Positions 50,308-59,961 of a stretch of DNA of 64,000 nucleotides are shown here, piece after piece. A program made the translations under genes and the position numbers. A model generated the notes under the pieces. The model saw only the letters and a list, made by a program, of their open reading frames with translations, was not told where the DNA came from and searched no databases. Location of the stretch: positions 270,604 through 334,603 of the forward strand of contig NZ_JACWFG010000001.1 in NCBI RefSeq assembly GCF_019749295.1, given 5' to 3'. Position 1 is the stretch's first letter, and every line of letters starts with the position of its first letter. This DNA is from Neobacillus niacini. Lineage in GTDB: Bacteria; Bacillota; Bacilli; Bacillales; Cytobacillaceae.

Positions 50308-51468
50308 CTATTTCACTAATGAAACGATTTTTTGTGCACCGTCAGCCATAGATTCTGCAGGCGTAATAGCTAATCCAGACTCAGCCAGGATTTTCTTACC
50401 TAAATCAACGTTTGTTCCCTCTAAACGAACAACAAGAGGTACACTTAGCTGAACTTGTTTCGCTGCTTCTACTACACCCTCAGCAATGACATCACATTTC
50501 ATGATTCCGCCAAAGATATTAACAAAAATACCTTTTACGTTTGGATCAGAAAGGATAATTTTGAATGCTTCAGTAACCTTTTCAGCTGTAGCACCGCCCC
50601 CAACATCAAGGAAGTTTGCCGGGTCACCGCCGTAGTGCTTAACGATATCCATTGTTGCCATCGCAAGACCTGCGCCATTAACCATACAGCCGATATTTCC
50701 ATCTAAAGAAATATAGCTTAAATCATACTTTGAAGCTTCGATTTCCTTTGGATCTTCTTCTTCAAGATCACGGTATGCTAGTACATCTTTTTGACGATAT
50801 AAAGCATTTGAGTCAAAGTTTAACTTTGCATCCAATGCCATTACTTTTCCATCACCTGTTACAACTAATGGATTGATTTCGGCAATTGAGCAATCCTTTT
50901 CAATGTAAGCACTGTATAAGCCCATCATGAATTTAACCGCTTGATTGACAAGCTCTTTTGGAATGTTGATATTAAATGCGATACGACGAGCTTGATAAGG
51001 CATTAAGCCAACAACCGGGTCAATTTCCTCTTTGAAGATTTTCTCCGGAGTTTTTTCCGCCACCTCTTCGATTTCAGTTCCGCCTTCTTCAGAAGCCATA
51101 AGAACAACTCTAGATGTAGCACGATCTAAGACAAGACCAACGTAGTATTCCTTTTTAATGTCGCAGCCTTCTTCAATTAATAGACGTTTAACTTCTTTAC
51201 CCTCAGGACCTGTTTGGTGTGTAACCAACGTTTTCCCTAGGATTTCAGTTGCATATGTACGCACTTCATCAAGGTTTTTAGCAACCTTTACACCGCCAGC
51301 TTTACCCCGACCGCCAGCATGAATTTGCGCTTTTACTACACATACCTGTGTGCCTAATTCTTTCGCGGCTTCAACTGCTTCTTCTACACTGAATGCCACT
51401 TTTCCGTTAGGAACACTTACCCCATATTTTCTGAGGATTTCTTTCCCCTGATACTCATGGATATTCAT
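50308..51468 (-). CDS. sucC: Succinyl-CoA synthetase beta subunit
   Basis: A 386-aa nucleotide-binding subunit with an ATP-grasp fold (B. subtilis 385). [16 protein letters not shown] and [15 protein letters not shown] mark the N terminus; [16 protein letters not shown] is near residue 315. The ATG at 51468 follows AGGAGG. A strong promoter and a cre-like site lie upstream. In B. subtilis ylqG and ylqH sit between rnhB and sucC; here they are absent. Confidence 0.97.
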   Translation of the reverse strand: MNIHEYQGKEILRKYGVSVPNGKVAFSVEEAVEAAKELGTQVCVVKAQIHAGGRGKAGGVKVAKNLDEVRTYATEILGKTLVTHQTGPEGKEVKRLLIEEGCDIKKEYYVGLVLDRATSRVVLMASEEGGTEIEEVAEKTPEKIFKEEIDPVVGLMPYQARRIAFNINIPKELVNQAVKFMMGLYSAYIEKDCSIAEINPLVVTGDGKVMALDAKLNFDSNALYRQKDVLAYRDLEEEDPKEIEASKYDLSYISLDGNIGCMVNGAGLAMATMDIVKHYGGDPANFLDVGGGATAEKVTEAFKIILSDPNVKGIFVNIFGGIMKCDVIAEGVVEAAKQVQLSVPLVVRLEGTNVDLGKKILAESGLAITPAESMADGAQKIVSLVK

Positions 51469-51513
51469 TTCCCATCCTCCTATCAAACTCTTCAAAAAAT
51501 TGACTCCGTTTTC

Positions 51514-51542
51514 ATTTTATATAATGACAGAAACCTTGTCCA
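51514..51542 (-). promoter_or_regulatory. Predicted sigma-A promoter of sucC
   Basis: On the minus strand, -35 TGGACA (51537-51542), 17-base spacer, -10 TAAAAT (51514-51519); each hexamer is five of six to consensus. The transcript would begin about 40 bases before sucC. Confidence 0.7.
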
Positions 51543-51599
51543 CAGTTATGCGTAAAAAAATTATTATCCTCATAATATTTTAAATTATCATATCTCATA

Positions 51600-51615
51600 A
51601 TTAAAGCGCTTTCAT
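51600..51615. promoter_or_regulatory. Candidate cre (CcpA) site upstream of sucC
   Basis: The 16-mer with core AAAGCGCTTT matches the cre consensus at all defined positions but one (T for G at position 3). It is centred about 100 bases upstream of the predicted sucC start of transcription. Catabolite control of a TCA-cycle operon is plausible. Confidence 0.5.
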
Positions 51616-51659
51616 ATGTAAATAGTCCAAACTTTTACAGCTAATTGTTTTCTAAAAAT

Positions 51660-51690
51660 AACAAAACAAGCCTATCAAGCTTGCCTTGTT
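51660..51690 (-). terminator. Intrinsic terminator after rnhB
   Basis: CAAGC/GCTTG inner arms and AACAA/TTGTT outer arms, separated by a two-base internal loop, overlap the rnhB stop; TATTTTT follows on the minus strand. Confidence 0.7.
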
Positions 51691-52465
51691 ATTCATTGCG
51701 CACCATGTTCTTTATAGGTGCAAAGCTTTTTCGATGATACGGCGTAATGCCATATCGTTCAACAGCCTGGATATGTTCTTTTGTCCCATAGCCCATGTTA
51801 TTCTCAAAACCATATTCCGGAAATTCTGCTGATAATTCAATCATAAGAGAATCTCTGGCCACTTTTGCCACGATGGATGCCGCCGCTATTGATACGCTCT
51901 TTGCATCACCTTTAATGATAGGTTCCACTATATAAGGTGTTTCCAGCTTCATAGCATCGACTAATAAAACTTCTGGCTTAGAAGCTAATGAGGCAATTGC
52001 AGCTTTCATTGCCTTTTTGGTAGCCTCGTAAATATTAATAGAATCTACTTCAACTGCATCAATCAATGCGACACTAACAGCTATTGCATCTCTTCTAATA
52101 ATTTCATCATATTCAATCCGCTTTTTCTCAGAAAGCTTTTTGGAATCATTAATACCTGGCAAATAAAAATCCTTTGGTAAAATTACTGCCGCGGCTGCTA
52201 CTGGGCCTGCAAGCGGCCCCCTGCCTACTTCGTCCACACCAGCAATATACTTATATCCCTGCAAACGCCATTTATTTTCGTAGACATTCATTTCAAGAAA
52301 TTTTTCCTGCAGTTGTCGTTCTTGTTCCTTTTTCCTATACCATTTATGTATTAATTGTTGAACCCCTTTGCGCTCATCCTGTTGGAGTTTCTGAATTATA
52401 GGGTCACTTTCATCCTTTATGCCAATAAGCTGTTGTTCTATTTCTGCTATTGTCTGTACTTTCAT
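51689..52465 (-). CDS. rnhB: Ribonuclease HII
   Basis: A 258-aa enzyme cutting RNA of RNA-DNA hybrids, including single ribonucleotides in DNA. The metal-binding start YIAGVDEVGRGPLAGPV lies near residue 72 after an N-terminal RNase HII extension typical of Bacillus. LVDAMKLE and SIAAASIVAKVARD are present. The ATG at 52465 follows GGGTGAGG; 12 upstream codons were rejected. It follows rbgA. Confidence 0.95.
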   Translation of the reverse strand: MKVQTIAEIEQQLIGIKDESDPIIQKLQQDERKGVQQLIHKWYRKKEQERQLQEKFLEMNVYENKWRLQGYKYIAGVDEVGRGPLAGPVAAAAVILPKDFYLPGINDSKKLSEKKRIEYDEIIRRDAIAVSVALIDAVEVDSINIYEATKKAMKAAIASLASKPEVLLVDAMKLETPYIVEPIIKGDAKSVSIAAASIVAKVARDSLMIELSAEFPEYGFENNMGYGTKEHIQAVERYGITPYHRKSFAPIKNMVRNE

Positions 52466-52530
52466 TTTCCTCACCCGTTGTAATAATACCTTCTCACGCA
52501 CTTATTTACAATGCCAAAAATAAACAAAAA

Positions 52531-52550
52531 AACTCACCATATGGAGAGTT
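52531..52550 (-). terminator. Intrinsic terminator after rbgA
   Basis: AACTC/GAGTT arms flank the self-complementary CCATATGG, followed by a T-run on the minus strand, seven bases after the rbgA stop. Confidence 0.75.
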
Positions 52551-52557
52551 CATTTGT

Positions 52558-53433
52558 TTAATTATTTTCAATTTTATCCGCTATATCGCTAGGTCTTTCA
52601 AAAGTCACCGGGCCAAATTTATCAGATCTAATTTCTCTAATGACCAGTTCTGAAACCTTGTCATAATCAACGACTCCACCAGCCCCGAGACAGCCTCTTA
52701 GCTCACCAATATGGTCAAACATCTCTACCACATTTTCAGGGACGTATTCAAGCTTATATCGTTCCTTAAGTCTTTCTGGATACCGCTCTTCTAGAAACTT
52801 AATTGAAAAGACAACAAGGTCCTGTAAATTCAATAAAGTGTCTTTGATTGCTCCCGTTACAGCTAACTTCTTTCCAACCTCTTGGTCTTCAAACTTTGGC
52901 CACAGAATCCCTGGAGTATCTAATAATTCCAACTCTTTTCCCACTTTTATCCACTGTTGTGCTTTTGTTACCCCCGGTGTATTACCAGTCTTTGCGATAT
53001 TTTTCTTTGCCAGCCGGTTAATTAATGTAGATTTACCTGCGTTCGGAATCCCTACAATCATGGCACGAATGGCTCTTGGGTTAACAACACCCTTTGCTCT
53101 TAAACGATCAAACTTTTCCTTCAAAATTTCATGAGATGCCTTTACAATATCCTTCATACCCTCTCCAGCTTGAGAGTTAATAGCTATCGCTTTAATTCCT
53201 CTTGCCGCAAAATATGCAATCCATTCTTTTGTAATTGCTTTATCTGCCAAATCAGCCTTATTTAAAAGGACTAGTCTTGGTTTATGCTGAATAATTACAT
53301 CAATCATCGGATTACGAGACGAATACGGAATTCTTGCATCCACTAATTCATAGATAATATCTACGAGTTTTAATTTTTCCGTGACCTCTCTTCGAGCCTT
53401 CGCCATATGGCCAGGAAACCATTGGATTGTCAA
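52558..53433 (-). CDS. rbgA: Ribosome biogenesis GTPase RbgA (YlqF)
   Basis: A 291-aa circularly permuted GTPase needed for late 50S assembly. The G4 motif NKAD (about residue 62) precedes G1 (GIPNAGKST, near 127), then G3 DTPG. The start is TTG at 53433, giving [16 protein letters not shown] as in B. subtilis; AGGAGGTG lies six bases upstream, and the in-frame GTG at 53442 is inside that site. It is slightly longer than B. subtilis RbgA (282). Confidence 0.95.
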   Translation of the reverse strand: MTIQWFPGHMAKARREVTEKLKLVDIIYELVDARIPYSSRNPMIDVIIQHKPRLVLLNKADLADKAITKEWIAYFAARGIKAIAINSQAGEGMKDIVKASHEILKEKFDRLRAKGVVNPRAIRAMIVGIPNAGKSTLINRLAKKNIAKTGNTPGVTKAQQWIKVGKELELLDTPGILWPKFEDQEVGKKLAVTGAIKDTLLNLQDLVVFSIKFLEERYPERLKERYKLEYVPENVVEMFDHIGELRGCLGAGGVVDYDKVSELVIREIRSDKFGPVTFERPSDIADKIENN

Positions 53434-53451
53434 AGCAGTCACCTCCTAAAT

Positions 53452-54003
53452 CTATTTCACGATGTGTGCGTCTTTTATTGGCCAGTAAACAATACTTGTT
53501 TTACCGATTATCTTGTCCATTGCGACAGTCCCAATATGCCTGCTGTCTTTACTGAAACGACGGTTATCACCCATGACAAATAATTCACCTTCTGGAACCG
53601 TCTCTACACCAGCAGGAGTTTCTTCAAGCGTAAATGGATCGGTTAAAGGTCCTTCGACTTTTTTCTTGTATTCATCCAAATATGGTTCATCGAAGGCTTT
53701 TCCATTCACATATAAAGTATCATTTTTATATTCGATACGGTCGCCAGGAAGTCCAATTACTCTTTTTATGTAATCCTTCTGTTCAGGCGCATGAAAGACA
53801 ATAATATCAAACCGTTTTGGCTCACCTATATTATAGCTTAGCTTATTAACAATCATACGGTCTTGGTGCTGCAGCGTGGGCATCATCGAAAGCCCGTCTA
53901 CTACTATTGGTGCAAAAAGAAAGTAACGAATGACAGCTGCAAGCACAACTGCAATTAATAATGCCTTCGTCCATTCCCAAAGTTCATTCTTCTTTTTTAT
54001 CAT
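53452..54003 (-). CDS. lepB: Type I signal peptidase
   Basis: A 183-aa membrane peptidase removing Sec/Tat signal peptides. One N-terminal membrane segment (about 13-31) precedes the catalytic Ser39 in GLSMMPTL and Lys80 in YIKRVIGLPGD; GDNRRFSKDSRHIG is the C-terminal signature. It is the short Gram-positive type (SipS 184 aa). The ATG at 54003 follows GGCGGGGA. It sits between rplS and rbgA, a place with no sip gene in B. subtilis, and has its own 176-bp upstream gap. Confidence 0.95.
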   Translation of the reverse strand: MIKKKNELWEWTKALLIAVVLAAVIRYFLFAPIVVDGLSMMPTLQHQDRMIVNKLSYNIGEPKRFDIIVFHAPEQKDYIKRVIGLPGDRIEYKNDTLYVNGKAFDEPYLDEYKKKVEGPLTDPFTLEETPAGVETVPEGELFVMGDNRRFSKDSRHIGTVAMDKIIGKTSIVYWPIKDAHIVK

Positions 54004-54150
54004 GTCTTTTTCCCCGCCAATCACAAAAAAAATGTCTGCTATTATCTTATTTTACAAAAAAATTGTAATTTAAACACGTTGGGGCCACACTTTTAATCTA
54101 ACTTTAATATTATTATTCTTAGGCGAATACAATATGGTATGTACGAAAAA

Positions 54151-54171
54151 AGAGCTTGCAACGCAAGCTCT
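54151..54171 (-). terminator. Intrinsic terminator after rplS
   Basis: A perfect 9-bp stem (AGAGCTTGC/GCAAGCTCT) with a three-base loop is followed by five T residues on the minus strand, eight bases after the rplS stop. Confidence 0.92.
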
Positions 54172-54179
54172 CTCTTTTA

Positions 54180-54639
<460 letters not shown>

Positions 54640-54668
54640 ATCATAACATAAAAGACAACTCTATGCAA
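54640..54668 (-). promoter_or_regulatory. Predicted sigma-A promoter of rplS
   Basis: On the minus strand, -35 TTGCAT (54663-54668), 17-base spacer, -10 TATGAT (54640-54645), in the trmD-rplS gap. Confidence 0.5.
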
Positions 54669-54671
54669 TAA

Positions 54672-55415
54672 TTACTCATATTCTTTTTTTATTTCATTCA
54701 GCCATTTTTCCTGGTCTTTGCTTAATTCTATTTTTTCTAATAAGTCAGGTCTTCTTAGGAATGTCCGGCGCAAAGCTTCTTTGTTTCGCCACTCTTCAAT
54801 TAATTTATGGTTACCTTGCAGGAGGACCTCTGGAACCTTCATTCCACGAAAATCTGATGGCCTGGTGTAGTGAGGGTGCTCGAGGAGCCCGGTACTAAAT
54901 GAATCTTTCATATGTGATTCTTGATTCCCTAAGACTTCTGGTAATAAACGAACAACGCTATCGATTACTACCATCGCTCCCAGCTCACCGCCGGTTAATA
55001 CATAATCACCTATTGATATTTCATCTGTGACCACATGTTCCCTAATTCTTTCATCATAGCCTTCATAATGTCCGCATACGAATATAAGATGCTCCTCTTT
55101 CGCTAATTCTTCTGCTGCTTTTTGATCATAACGTTTTCCTTGAGGACAAAGTAGTATTACCCTTGTTTTACTACTCTCTGCCTGTTCCTTTAGCGCTGAG
55201 ACAGCATCAAACAGCGGCTGCGGCTTTAAGACCATTCCAGCTCCGCCCCCATAGGGATAGTCGTCAACAGTCTGATGTTTATTATCAGCATAGTCACGGA
55301 AGTTGACAACATTGTATTGTACGGCAGATTTTTGTGCAGCCTTATGTAAAATGGAATGTCCGAGTACACCGGTAAACATCTCAGGAAATAACGTTAGTAC
55401 GTCTATCTTCATCAT
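54672..55415 (-). CDS. trmD: tRNA (guanine-37-N1) methyltransferase
   Basis: A 247-aa SPOUT-class knotted enzyme methylating G37 of tRNAs reading CNN codons. [26 protein letters not shown] and [13 protein letters not shown] are the cofactor and tRNA motifs. Two adjacent ATGs begin the gene; the first overlaps the rimM stop and is better spaced from AAGG. Confidence 0.97.
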   Translation of the reverse strand: MMKIDVLTLFPEMFTGVLGHSILHKAAQKSAVQYNVVNFRDYADNKHQTVDDYPYGGGAGMVLKPQPLFDAVSALKEQAESSKTRVILLCPQGKRYDQKAAEELAKEEHLIFVCGHYEGYDERIREHVVTDEISIGDYVLTGGELGAMVVIDSVVRLLPEVLGNQESHMKDSFSTGLLEHPHYTRPSDFRGMKVPEVLLQGNHKLIEEWRNKEALRRTFLRRPDLLEKIELSKDQEKWLNEIKKEYE

Positions 55416-55930
55416 GAAAGCAGACCTTCCATTGGTTGTATTAAAATAACTTTTCCCTTAACATCTACTTTTTTTACAACATCCTCAATATAAGGAATCA
55501 ATATCTCTTTGCCTTCACTAGATTTAATTACCCACACATCATTGGCACCGGGAGATAATATCTCTGTAACTTTTCCAAGTTCAAGTCCCTCTGTAGTTAC
55601 TACATGACAGCCAATAACTTCATGGTAGTAAAATTCATCTTCATCAAGTACGCCTAGTTGTGATTCTGGAACTTTCAGGATCCCGTCTCTAAACTTTTCG
55701 ACCTCATTAATATTTTCAAAACCTTCAAAGGTTAACAGATTGAAATTTTTGTGAGTACGGTGGGTTTTTACCGTTAATTCAATCGGCTTATTTGAGCCTG
55801 GCATAAACAGATATAAGACATTCCCTATTTTGTATCGCTGCTCAGGAAAATCCGTTTTAGAAATTACCCTTACTTCACCTCTAATACCGTGTGTATTGAC
55901 GATTTTGCCAACATTAAACCATTTTTCCAT
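55412..55930 (-). CDS. rimM: Ribosome maturation factor RimM
   Basis: A 172-aa 30S assembly factor (B. subtilis 174): N-terminal RimM barrel starting [18 protein letters not shown] and C-terminal PRC barrel (YHEVIGCHV). The ATG at 55930 is nine bases after AGAGGTG; a GTG four codons upstream is inside that site. Its stop overlaps the trmD start. Confidence 0.95.
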   Translation of the reverse strand: MEKWFNVGKIVNTHGIRGEVRVISKTDFPEQRYKIGNVLYLFMPGSNKPIELTVKTHRTHKNFNLLTFEGFENINEVEKFRDGILKVPESQLGVLDEDEFYYHEVIGCHVVTTEGLELGKVTEILSPGANDVWVIKSSEGKEILIPYIEDVVKKVDVKGKVILIQPMEGLLS

Positions 55931-55944
55931 CCTGTTCTTCACCT

Positions 55945-56334
55945 CTATCTTATTTCCTCAATCTTGCCGTCTTTAATAATGATGGTATGCTGCCCCATCA
56001 CCTTTTCCCAATCGTCACCGACATTTACCTCTATGAGGGCTTGTACCTCTTTTTCCTTTAATTCACTGCCTAATGGTAGCATATGTAGTTGTTCAATTTG
56101 AAACTCATAAAGCTTTTCTTTATCCAGACGTTTTTCCAATTCTTTTTCAAAATGAGTTTTAAGCGCACTTGCTTGATACTTTTTCGCTTTTTCTAATTTT
56201 TTCAACTCAAATTGGAGCTGCTCATATTCTTTTTGCATCTGCAGTTTCCCTGCAAAATATTTATTAAGTAACTTTTGTTTGCTTTGTTCCGTTAAGATTT
56301 GCTTCACGATAACCGTTTGAATCAGTTGCATCAT
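55945..56334 (-). CDS. ylqD: YlqD family protein
   Basis: A 129-aa hydrophilic protein with a central coiled-coil-like segment (about 35-85, rich in Lys/Glu/Leu) and a C-terminal beta-rich part. It matches YlqD by position between khpA and rimM. GGGAGG precedes two adjacent ATGs. Function unknown; neighbours suggest ribosome or RNA biology. Confidence 0.88.
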   Translation of the reverse strand: MMQLIQTVIVKQILTEQSKQKLLNKYFAGKLQMQKEYEQLQFELKKLEKAKKYQASALKTHFEKELEKRLDKEKLYEFQIEQLHMLPLGSELKEKEVQALIEVNVGDDWEKVMGQHTIIIKDGKIEEIR

Positions 56335-56374
56335 CTACCAGCCTCCCTTAAGCATCTATTTTATAATAGCAAAA

Positions 56375-56399
56375 AAGGGAGGATTATGATCCCTCCCTT
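56375..56399 (-). terminator. Intrinsic terminator after khpA
   Basis: AAGGGAGG/CCTCCCTT arms (56375-56382, 56392-56399) with a nine-base loop are followed by T residues on the minus strand. It ends the ffh-rpsP-khpA group ahead of ylqD. Confidence 0.85.
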
Positions 56400-56416
56400 A
56401 ATCTAGATGCAAAAAG

Positions 56417-56647
56417 CTATTCACCAATTTCTAGAAAAATTTTCTTTTGTTGTGACGATCCTGCTGCATAAACAACAGTTCTAATGGCCTTTGCAACACG
56501 CCCTTGCTTACCAATCACCTTTCCCATATCTGTTTTATTAACAGTTAGGTGATAGGTGATTCGTTGATCCTCTTCGTTGACATTAACTCGAACATCTTCT
56601 GGAAAATCAACAAGGGGCTTAACAATACTCTCAATTAATTGCTTCAT
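56417..56647 (-). CDS. khpA: KH-domain RNA-binding protein KhpA (YlqC)
   Basis: A 76-aa protein consisting of a single KH domain with the GKVIGKQGRVAKAIR loop (about 42-56). KhpA partners KhpB in small-RNA binding and control of cell elongation in Gram-positives. It follows rpsP by five bases. Confidence 0.94.
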   Translation of the reverse strand: MKQLIESIVKPLVDFPEDVRVNVNEEDQRITYHLTVNKTDMGKVIGKQGRVAKAIRTVVYAAGSSQQKKIFLEIGE

Positions 56648-56652
56648 AACAA

Positions 56653-56925
56653 TTACTTGCTATGCTTAGCATTATGGAATTTCTCCATGATGCCTTGGTT
56701 TGAGAAAAGGTTACGAACTGTATCAGATGGTTTTGCACCATCTTGTAACCATTTAAGAGCTAATTCTTCATTGATTTGGATTGCAGCTGGCTGAGCTACT
56801 GGATTGTAAGTTCCAATTACTTCAATGTAACGTCCGTCACGAGGAGAACGAGAATCTGCTGCTACGATACGATAGAAAGGAGTCTTTTTAGCTCCCATAC
56901 GCTTTAAACGAATTTTTACTGCCAT
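56653..56925 (-). CDS. rpsP: 30S ribosomal protein S16
   Basis: A 90-aa small-subunit protein: [21 protein letters not shown] and [12 protein letters not shown] are diagnostic. The ATG at 56925 follows GGAGGTG; 11 upstream codons were rejected. A long nested palindrome lies between ffh and this gene. Confidence 0.98.
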   Translation of the reverse strand: MAVKIRLKRMGAKKTPFYRIVAADSRSPRDGRYIEVIGTYNPVAQPAAIQINEELALKWLQDGAKPSDTVRNLFSNQGIMEKFHNAKHSK

Positions 56926-57044
56926 TTTAAATAAGCACCTCCGAATAGTTTCACACAAGATAGTATATTATCAATTTTTAAATCATTTGTAAAGTGTTTT
57001 TTCTTTACACTAGTATTACCAATTTCATACAAGTTAAAACCTGA

Positions 57045-57157
57045 TGTCCAGCTTCAGCGCCTAGGGGCTCGGGGTCATAAGTCAATCCGTCAAGAAGGTC
57101 AAAGGACAACCTTCTCGCCGGCTTGACTTATGCCTGTCGCCCCTGGACAAGGCGCTT
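57045..57157. repeat. Long nested palindromic element between ffh and rpsP
   Basis: A GC-rich element with nested inverted arms: AGCGCC (57056-57061)/GGCGCT (57151-57156), AGGGGC (57063-57068)/GCCCCT (57139-57144), CATAAGTCAA (57076-57085)/TTGACTTATG (57123-57132) and AGAAGGT (57093-57099)/ACCTTCT (57109-57115). TGTCCA and TGGACA flank it. It is unrelated to the three-copy repeat and occurs once here. It resembles dispersed Bacillaceae intergenic palindromes; it may act on ffh 3' ends, since ffh has no other terminator. Confidence 0.8.
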
Positions 57158-57169
57158 CCGCTTTTCGTT

Positions 57170-58522
57170 TTAAAAAGGCTTAAAAGGAAACTTAAAACCG
57201 CCTTTTTTCTTGCCTTTTTGCTGCATACCTGTCATTTGCTTCATCATCTTCTTCATGTCTTCGAACTGTTTTAATAAGCGATTAACCTCTGGAACGGATC
57301 TTCCGCTTCCTTTGGCAATTCTTCTTTTACGGTTTGAATTCAAGATTTCAGGATGAGTCTTTTCTTCCATGGTCATAGAGCGAATGATGGCTTCTACATG
57401 TGCAATTTGTTTCTCTTCGATTTGAATATTATTCAAGCCTTTGATTTTGTTTGCACCTGGCATCATTTTTAATAATTCATCTAGCGGGCCTAGATTACGT
57501 ACCTGCCCTAGCTGCTCCAAAAAGTCATCAAGCGTAAAGGATGCCGTCCGCATTTTCTGCTCAAGTTCTTTTGCCTTTTCCTCGTCAACATTAGCCTGGG
57601 CCTTCTCAATTAGGGTAAGAACGTCACCCATTCCGAGAATTCTAGAGGCCATCCGTTCAGGATGAAAAGGTTCAATAGCGTCCATTTTTTCACCTAGACC
57701 GACAAATTTAATCGGTGTTTGGGTTACAGCACGAATAGACAGCGCAGCTCCGCCTCGTGTGTCACCATCTAGCTTTGTTAAGACGACCCCAGTTAAACCA
57801 AGCTGTTCATTAAAGCTTTGAGCAACATTTACCGCATCTTGACCTGTCATTGCATCAACAACAAGAAAAATTTCATCCGGCTTCGTCAGCTCTTTGATAT
57901 CCTTTAGCTCACCCATTAGATTTTCATCCACATGCAAACGTCCAGCTGTATCAATTAGGACATAATCGTGATGTTCTTCTTTCGCTTTAGCAATCGCTTG
58001 CTTTGCAATTTCTACTGGGCTGACTTGGTCACCAAGGGAAAATACAGGCATGTCCAACTGTTTTCCAAGGGTTTGCAGCTGTTTAATCGCTGCTGGACGA
58101 TAAATATCGCCTGCAACGAGCATAGGTTTACGGTTATATTTTTTTCGAAGCAGGTTAGCAAGCTTACCTGTTGTGGTTGTTTTACCAGCACCCTGTAATC
58201 CAACCATCATAATCACAGTAGGAGGACGGTTAGAAGCAGCAATCTTGCTTTGCTCACCACCCATTAATTGGGTCAGTTCTTCATTAACAATCTTAATGAT
58301 TTGCTGTCCAGGGGTTAAGCTTTTTAGTACTTCTTGTCCTACCGCGCGGTCGCTGACTTTTTTTACAAAGTCTTTAACAACTTTAAAGTTAACGTCTGCC
58401 TCAAGTAGTGCAAGACGGACTTCACGCATCATTTCTTTTACATCCGCTTCAGAAACCTTACCTTTTCCACGGATTTTTTGGATTGTATTCTGCAGTCGGT
58501 CGGCTAATCCTTCAAATGCCAT
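57170..58522 (-). CDS. ffh: Signal recognition particle protein Ffh
   Basis: A 450-aa SRP54 GTPase (B. subtilis 446). N domain, G domain with GLQGAGKTTT near 108 and DTAGRLHVDE, and a methionine-rich M domain whose tail (MKKMMKQMTGMQQKG) binds signal sequences and scRNA. It targets nascent membrane proteins to FtsY, encoded just upstream. It lies 12 bp after ylxM. Confidence 0.97.
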   Translation of the reverse strand: MAFEGLADRLQNTIQKIRGKGKVSEADVKEMMREVRLALLEADVNFKVVKDFVKKVSDRAVGQEVLKSLTPGQQIIKIVNEELTQLMGGEQSKIAASNRPPTVIMMVGLQGAGKTTTTGKLANLLRKKYNRKPMLVAGDIYRPAAIKQLQTLGKQLDMPVFSLGDQVSPVEIAKQAIAKAKEEHHDYVLIDTAGRLHVDENLMGELKDIKELTKPDEIFLVVDAMTGQDAVNVAQSFNEQLGLTGVVLTKLDGDTRGGAALSIRAVTQTPIKFVGLGEKMDAIEPFHPERMASRILGMGDVLTLIEKAQANVDEEKAKELEQKMRTASFTLDDFLEQLGQVRNLGPLDELLKMMPGANKIKGLNNIQIEEKQIAHVEAIIRSMTMEEKTHPEILNSNRKRRIAKGSGRSVPEVNRLLKQFEDMKKMMKQMTGMQQKGKKKGGFKFPFKPF

Positions 58523-58534
58523 TCATGCCGCCTC

Positions 58535-58867
58535 CTAATCTAATTTCTCAAGCTCGGCAACCACTTCCATCATTGCCTGCTTTGAAGGGTGTTCCTCATT
58601 TAGCAATTCTCTTACCTGTCTTAATAGTTTGCTGCGCTCTTGAAATTTCTGAAATAGTAATAGCTTTTCTTCATACTCCTCAAGCATAGCTTCCGTACGT
58701 TTGATGTTATCATATACGGCCTGACGGCTTACATCGTACTCTTCAGCGATTTCTCCAAGTGAGTAATCATCTAAATAATAGAGAGACATATAGCTTTGCT
58801 GCTTTGGTGTTAACAACGAATAATAAAAATCATAAAGATAGTTTATTCGTGTTGTTTTTTCAAGCAT
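58535..58867 (-). CDS. ylxM: YlxM-family SRP-associated DNA-binding protein
   Basis: A 110-aa helix-turn-helix protein of the YlxM/p13 family. [32 protein letters not shown] resembles a sigma-70 region-4 fold (residues 17-48), followed by a coiled-coil-like C terminus. Located directly ahead of ffh, as in most Firmicutes; streptococcal YlxM modulates SRP GTPases. Confidence 0.93.
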   Translation of the reverse strand: MLEKTTRINYLYDFYYSLLTPKQQSYMSLYYLDDYSLGEIAEEYDVSRQAVYDNIKRTEAMLEEYEEKLLLFQKFQERSKLLRQVRELLNEEHPSKQAMMEVVAELEKLD

Positions 58868-58953
58868 GCTACTACCTCCCTTTGTTAAGTGAAAAGCCTT
58901 TACAAATGTAGTTTACACAGTCGCCCGCAGTCTGTCAAGAAAATATCTTTACA

Positions 58954-59943
58954 TCAATTTACAGCATTATCCACTTGGTCAGCGAATAAACCATACACAT
59001 ATTGCTCGGCATTAAATTCCTGGAGATCATCCATTTTTTCTCCAAGGCCCACGTATTTAACAGGAATTTTCAATTCATTTCTAATGGCCAAAACAATACC
59101 GCCTTTTGCTGTACCATCTAACTTAGAAAGAACAATCCCGCTCACATTAGTTACTTCTTTAAAGGTCTTAGCTTGAATAAGTGCGTTTTGACCTGTGGTT
59201 GCATCTAGTACGAGCAGAACTTCATGCGGTGCACCAGGAACCTCTCGCTCAATTACACGTTTTACTTTTTCAAGTTCCTTCATCAAGTTAACTTTATTCT
59301 GCAAACGTCCAGCTGTATCACAAATCAACATATCAACATTACGAGATTTTGCAGCCTTTATCGCATCATACATTACGGCTGCAGGATCAGAGCCCTCAGC
59401 CTGTTTGATCACGTCAACGCCTGCTCTTTCGCCCCAAACCTCTAACTGCTCAATGGCTCCTGCACGGAAGGTATCTCCTGCCGCTAACAAGACCGATTTT
59501 CCTTCACTTTTAAACTTATGTGCAATTTTTCCGATTGTAGTGGTTTTACCCACCCCATTCACACCGACAAATAAAATGACGGTAAGTCCATTCTCTTGAA
59601 TATTTAATGTTGAGGATTGTTCCTCACCCGAATTGTAAATATCCACTAACTTCTCCGAAATTACACTTTGAACTTCCCCGGGATCCTGTATATTTCGACG
59701 TTTGACTTCCATCTTCAACTCTTCAATGAGTTTCATAACTGTATCAAAGCCCACATCTGCTTGGATTAATATTTCTTCTAATTCCTCGAAAAAGTCCTCA
59801 TCCACTTTGCGGTACCTTGCAACAAGGTCATTTACTTTTCCGGAAAAATTATTCCTTGTTTTCGAAAGACCATCTTTAAATTTTTCTGTTACTGCTTCGG
59901 TTTGTTTCGTAATTTTTTCTTTTAACTTTTTAAAAAAGCTCAT
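58954..59943 (-). CDS. ftsY: Signal recognition particle receptor FtsY
   Basis: A 329-aa SRP receptor GTPase, the B. subtilis length. A short basic A/N domain is followed by the NG domain with GVNGVGKTTT near 129 and DTAGRLQNK. It docks SRP-ribosome complexes at the membrane. It follows smc by 18 bp; an 86-bp gap precedes ylxM. Confidence 0.97.
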   Translation of the reverse strand: MSFFKKLKEKITKQTEAVTEKFKDGLSKTRNNFSGKVNDLVARYRKVDEDFFEELEEILIQADVGFDTVMKLIEELKMEVKRRNIQDPGEVQSVISEKLVDIYNSGEEQSSTLNIQENGLTVILFVGVNGVGKTTTIGKIAHKFKSEGKSVLLAAGDTFRAGAIEQLEVWGERAGVDVIKQAEGSDPAAVMYDAIKAAKSRNVDMLICDTAGRLQNKVNLMKELEKVKRVIEREVPGAPHEVLLVLDATTGQNALIQAKTFKEVTNVSGIVLSKLDGTAKGGIVLAIRNELKIPVKYVGLGEKMDDLQEFNAEQYVYGLFADQVDNAVN

Positions 59944-59961
59944 TTCTTCACTTCCTATTTT

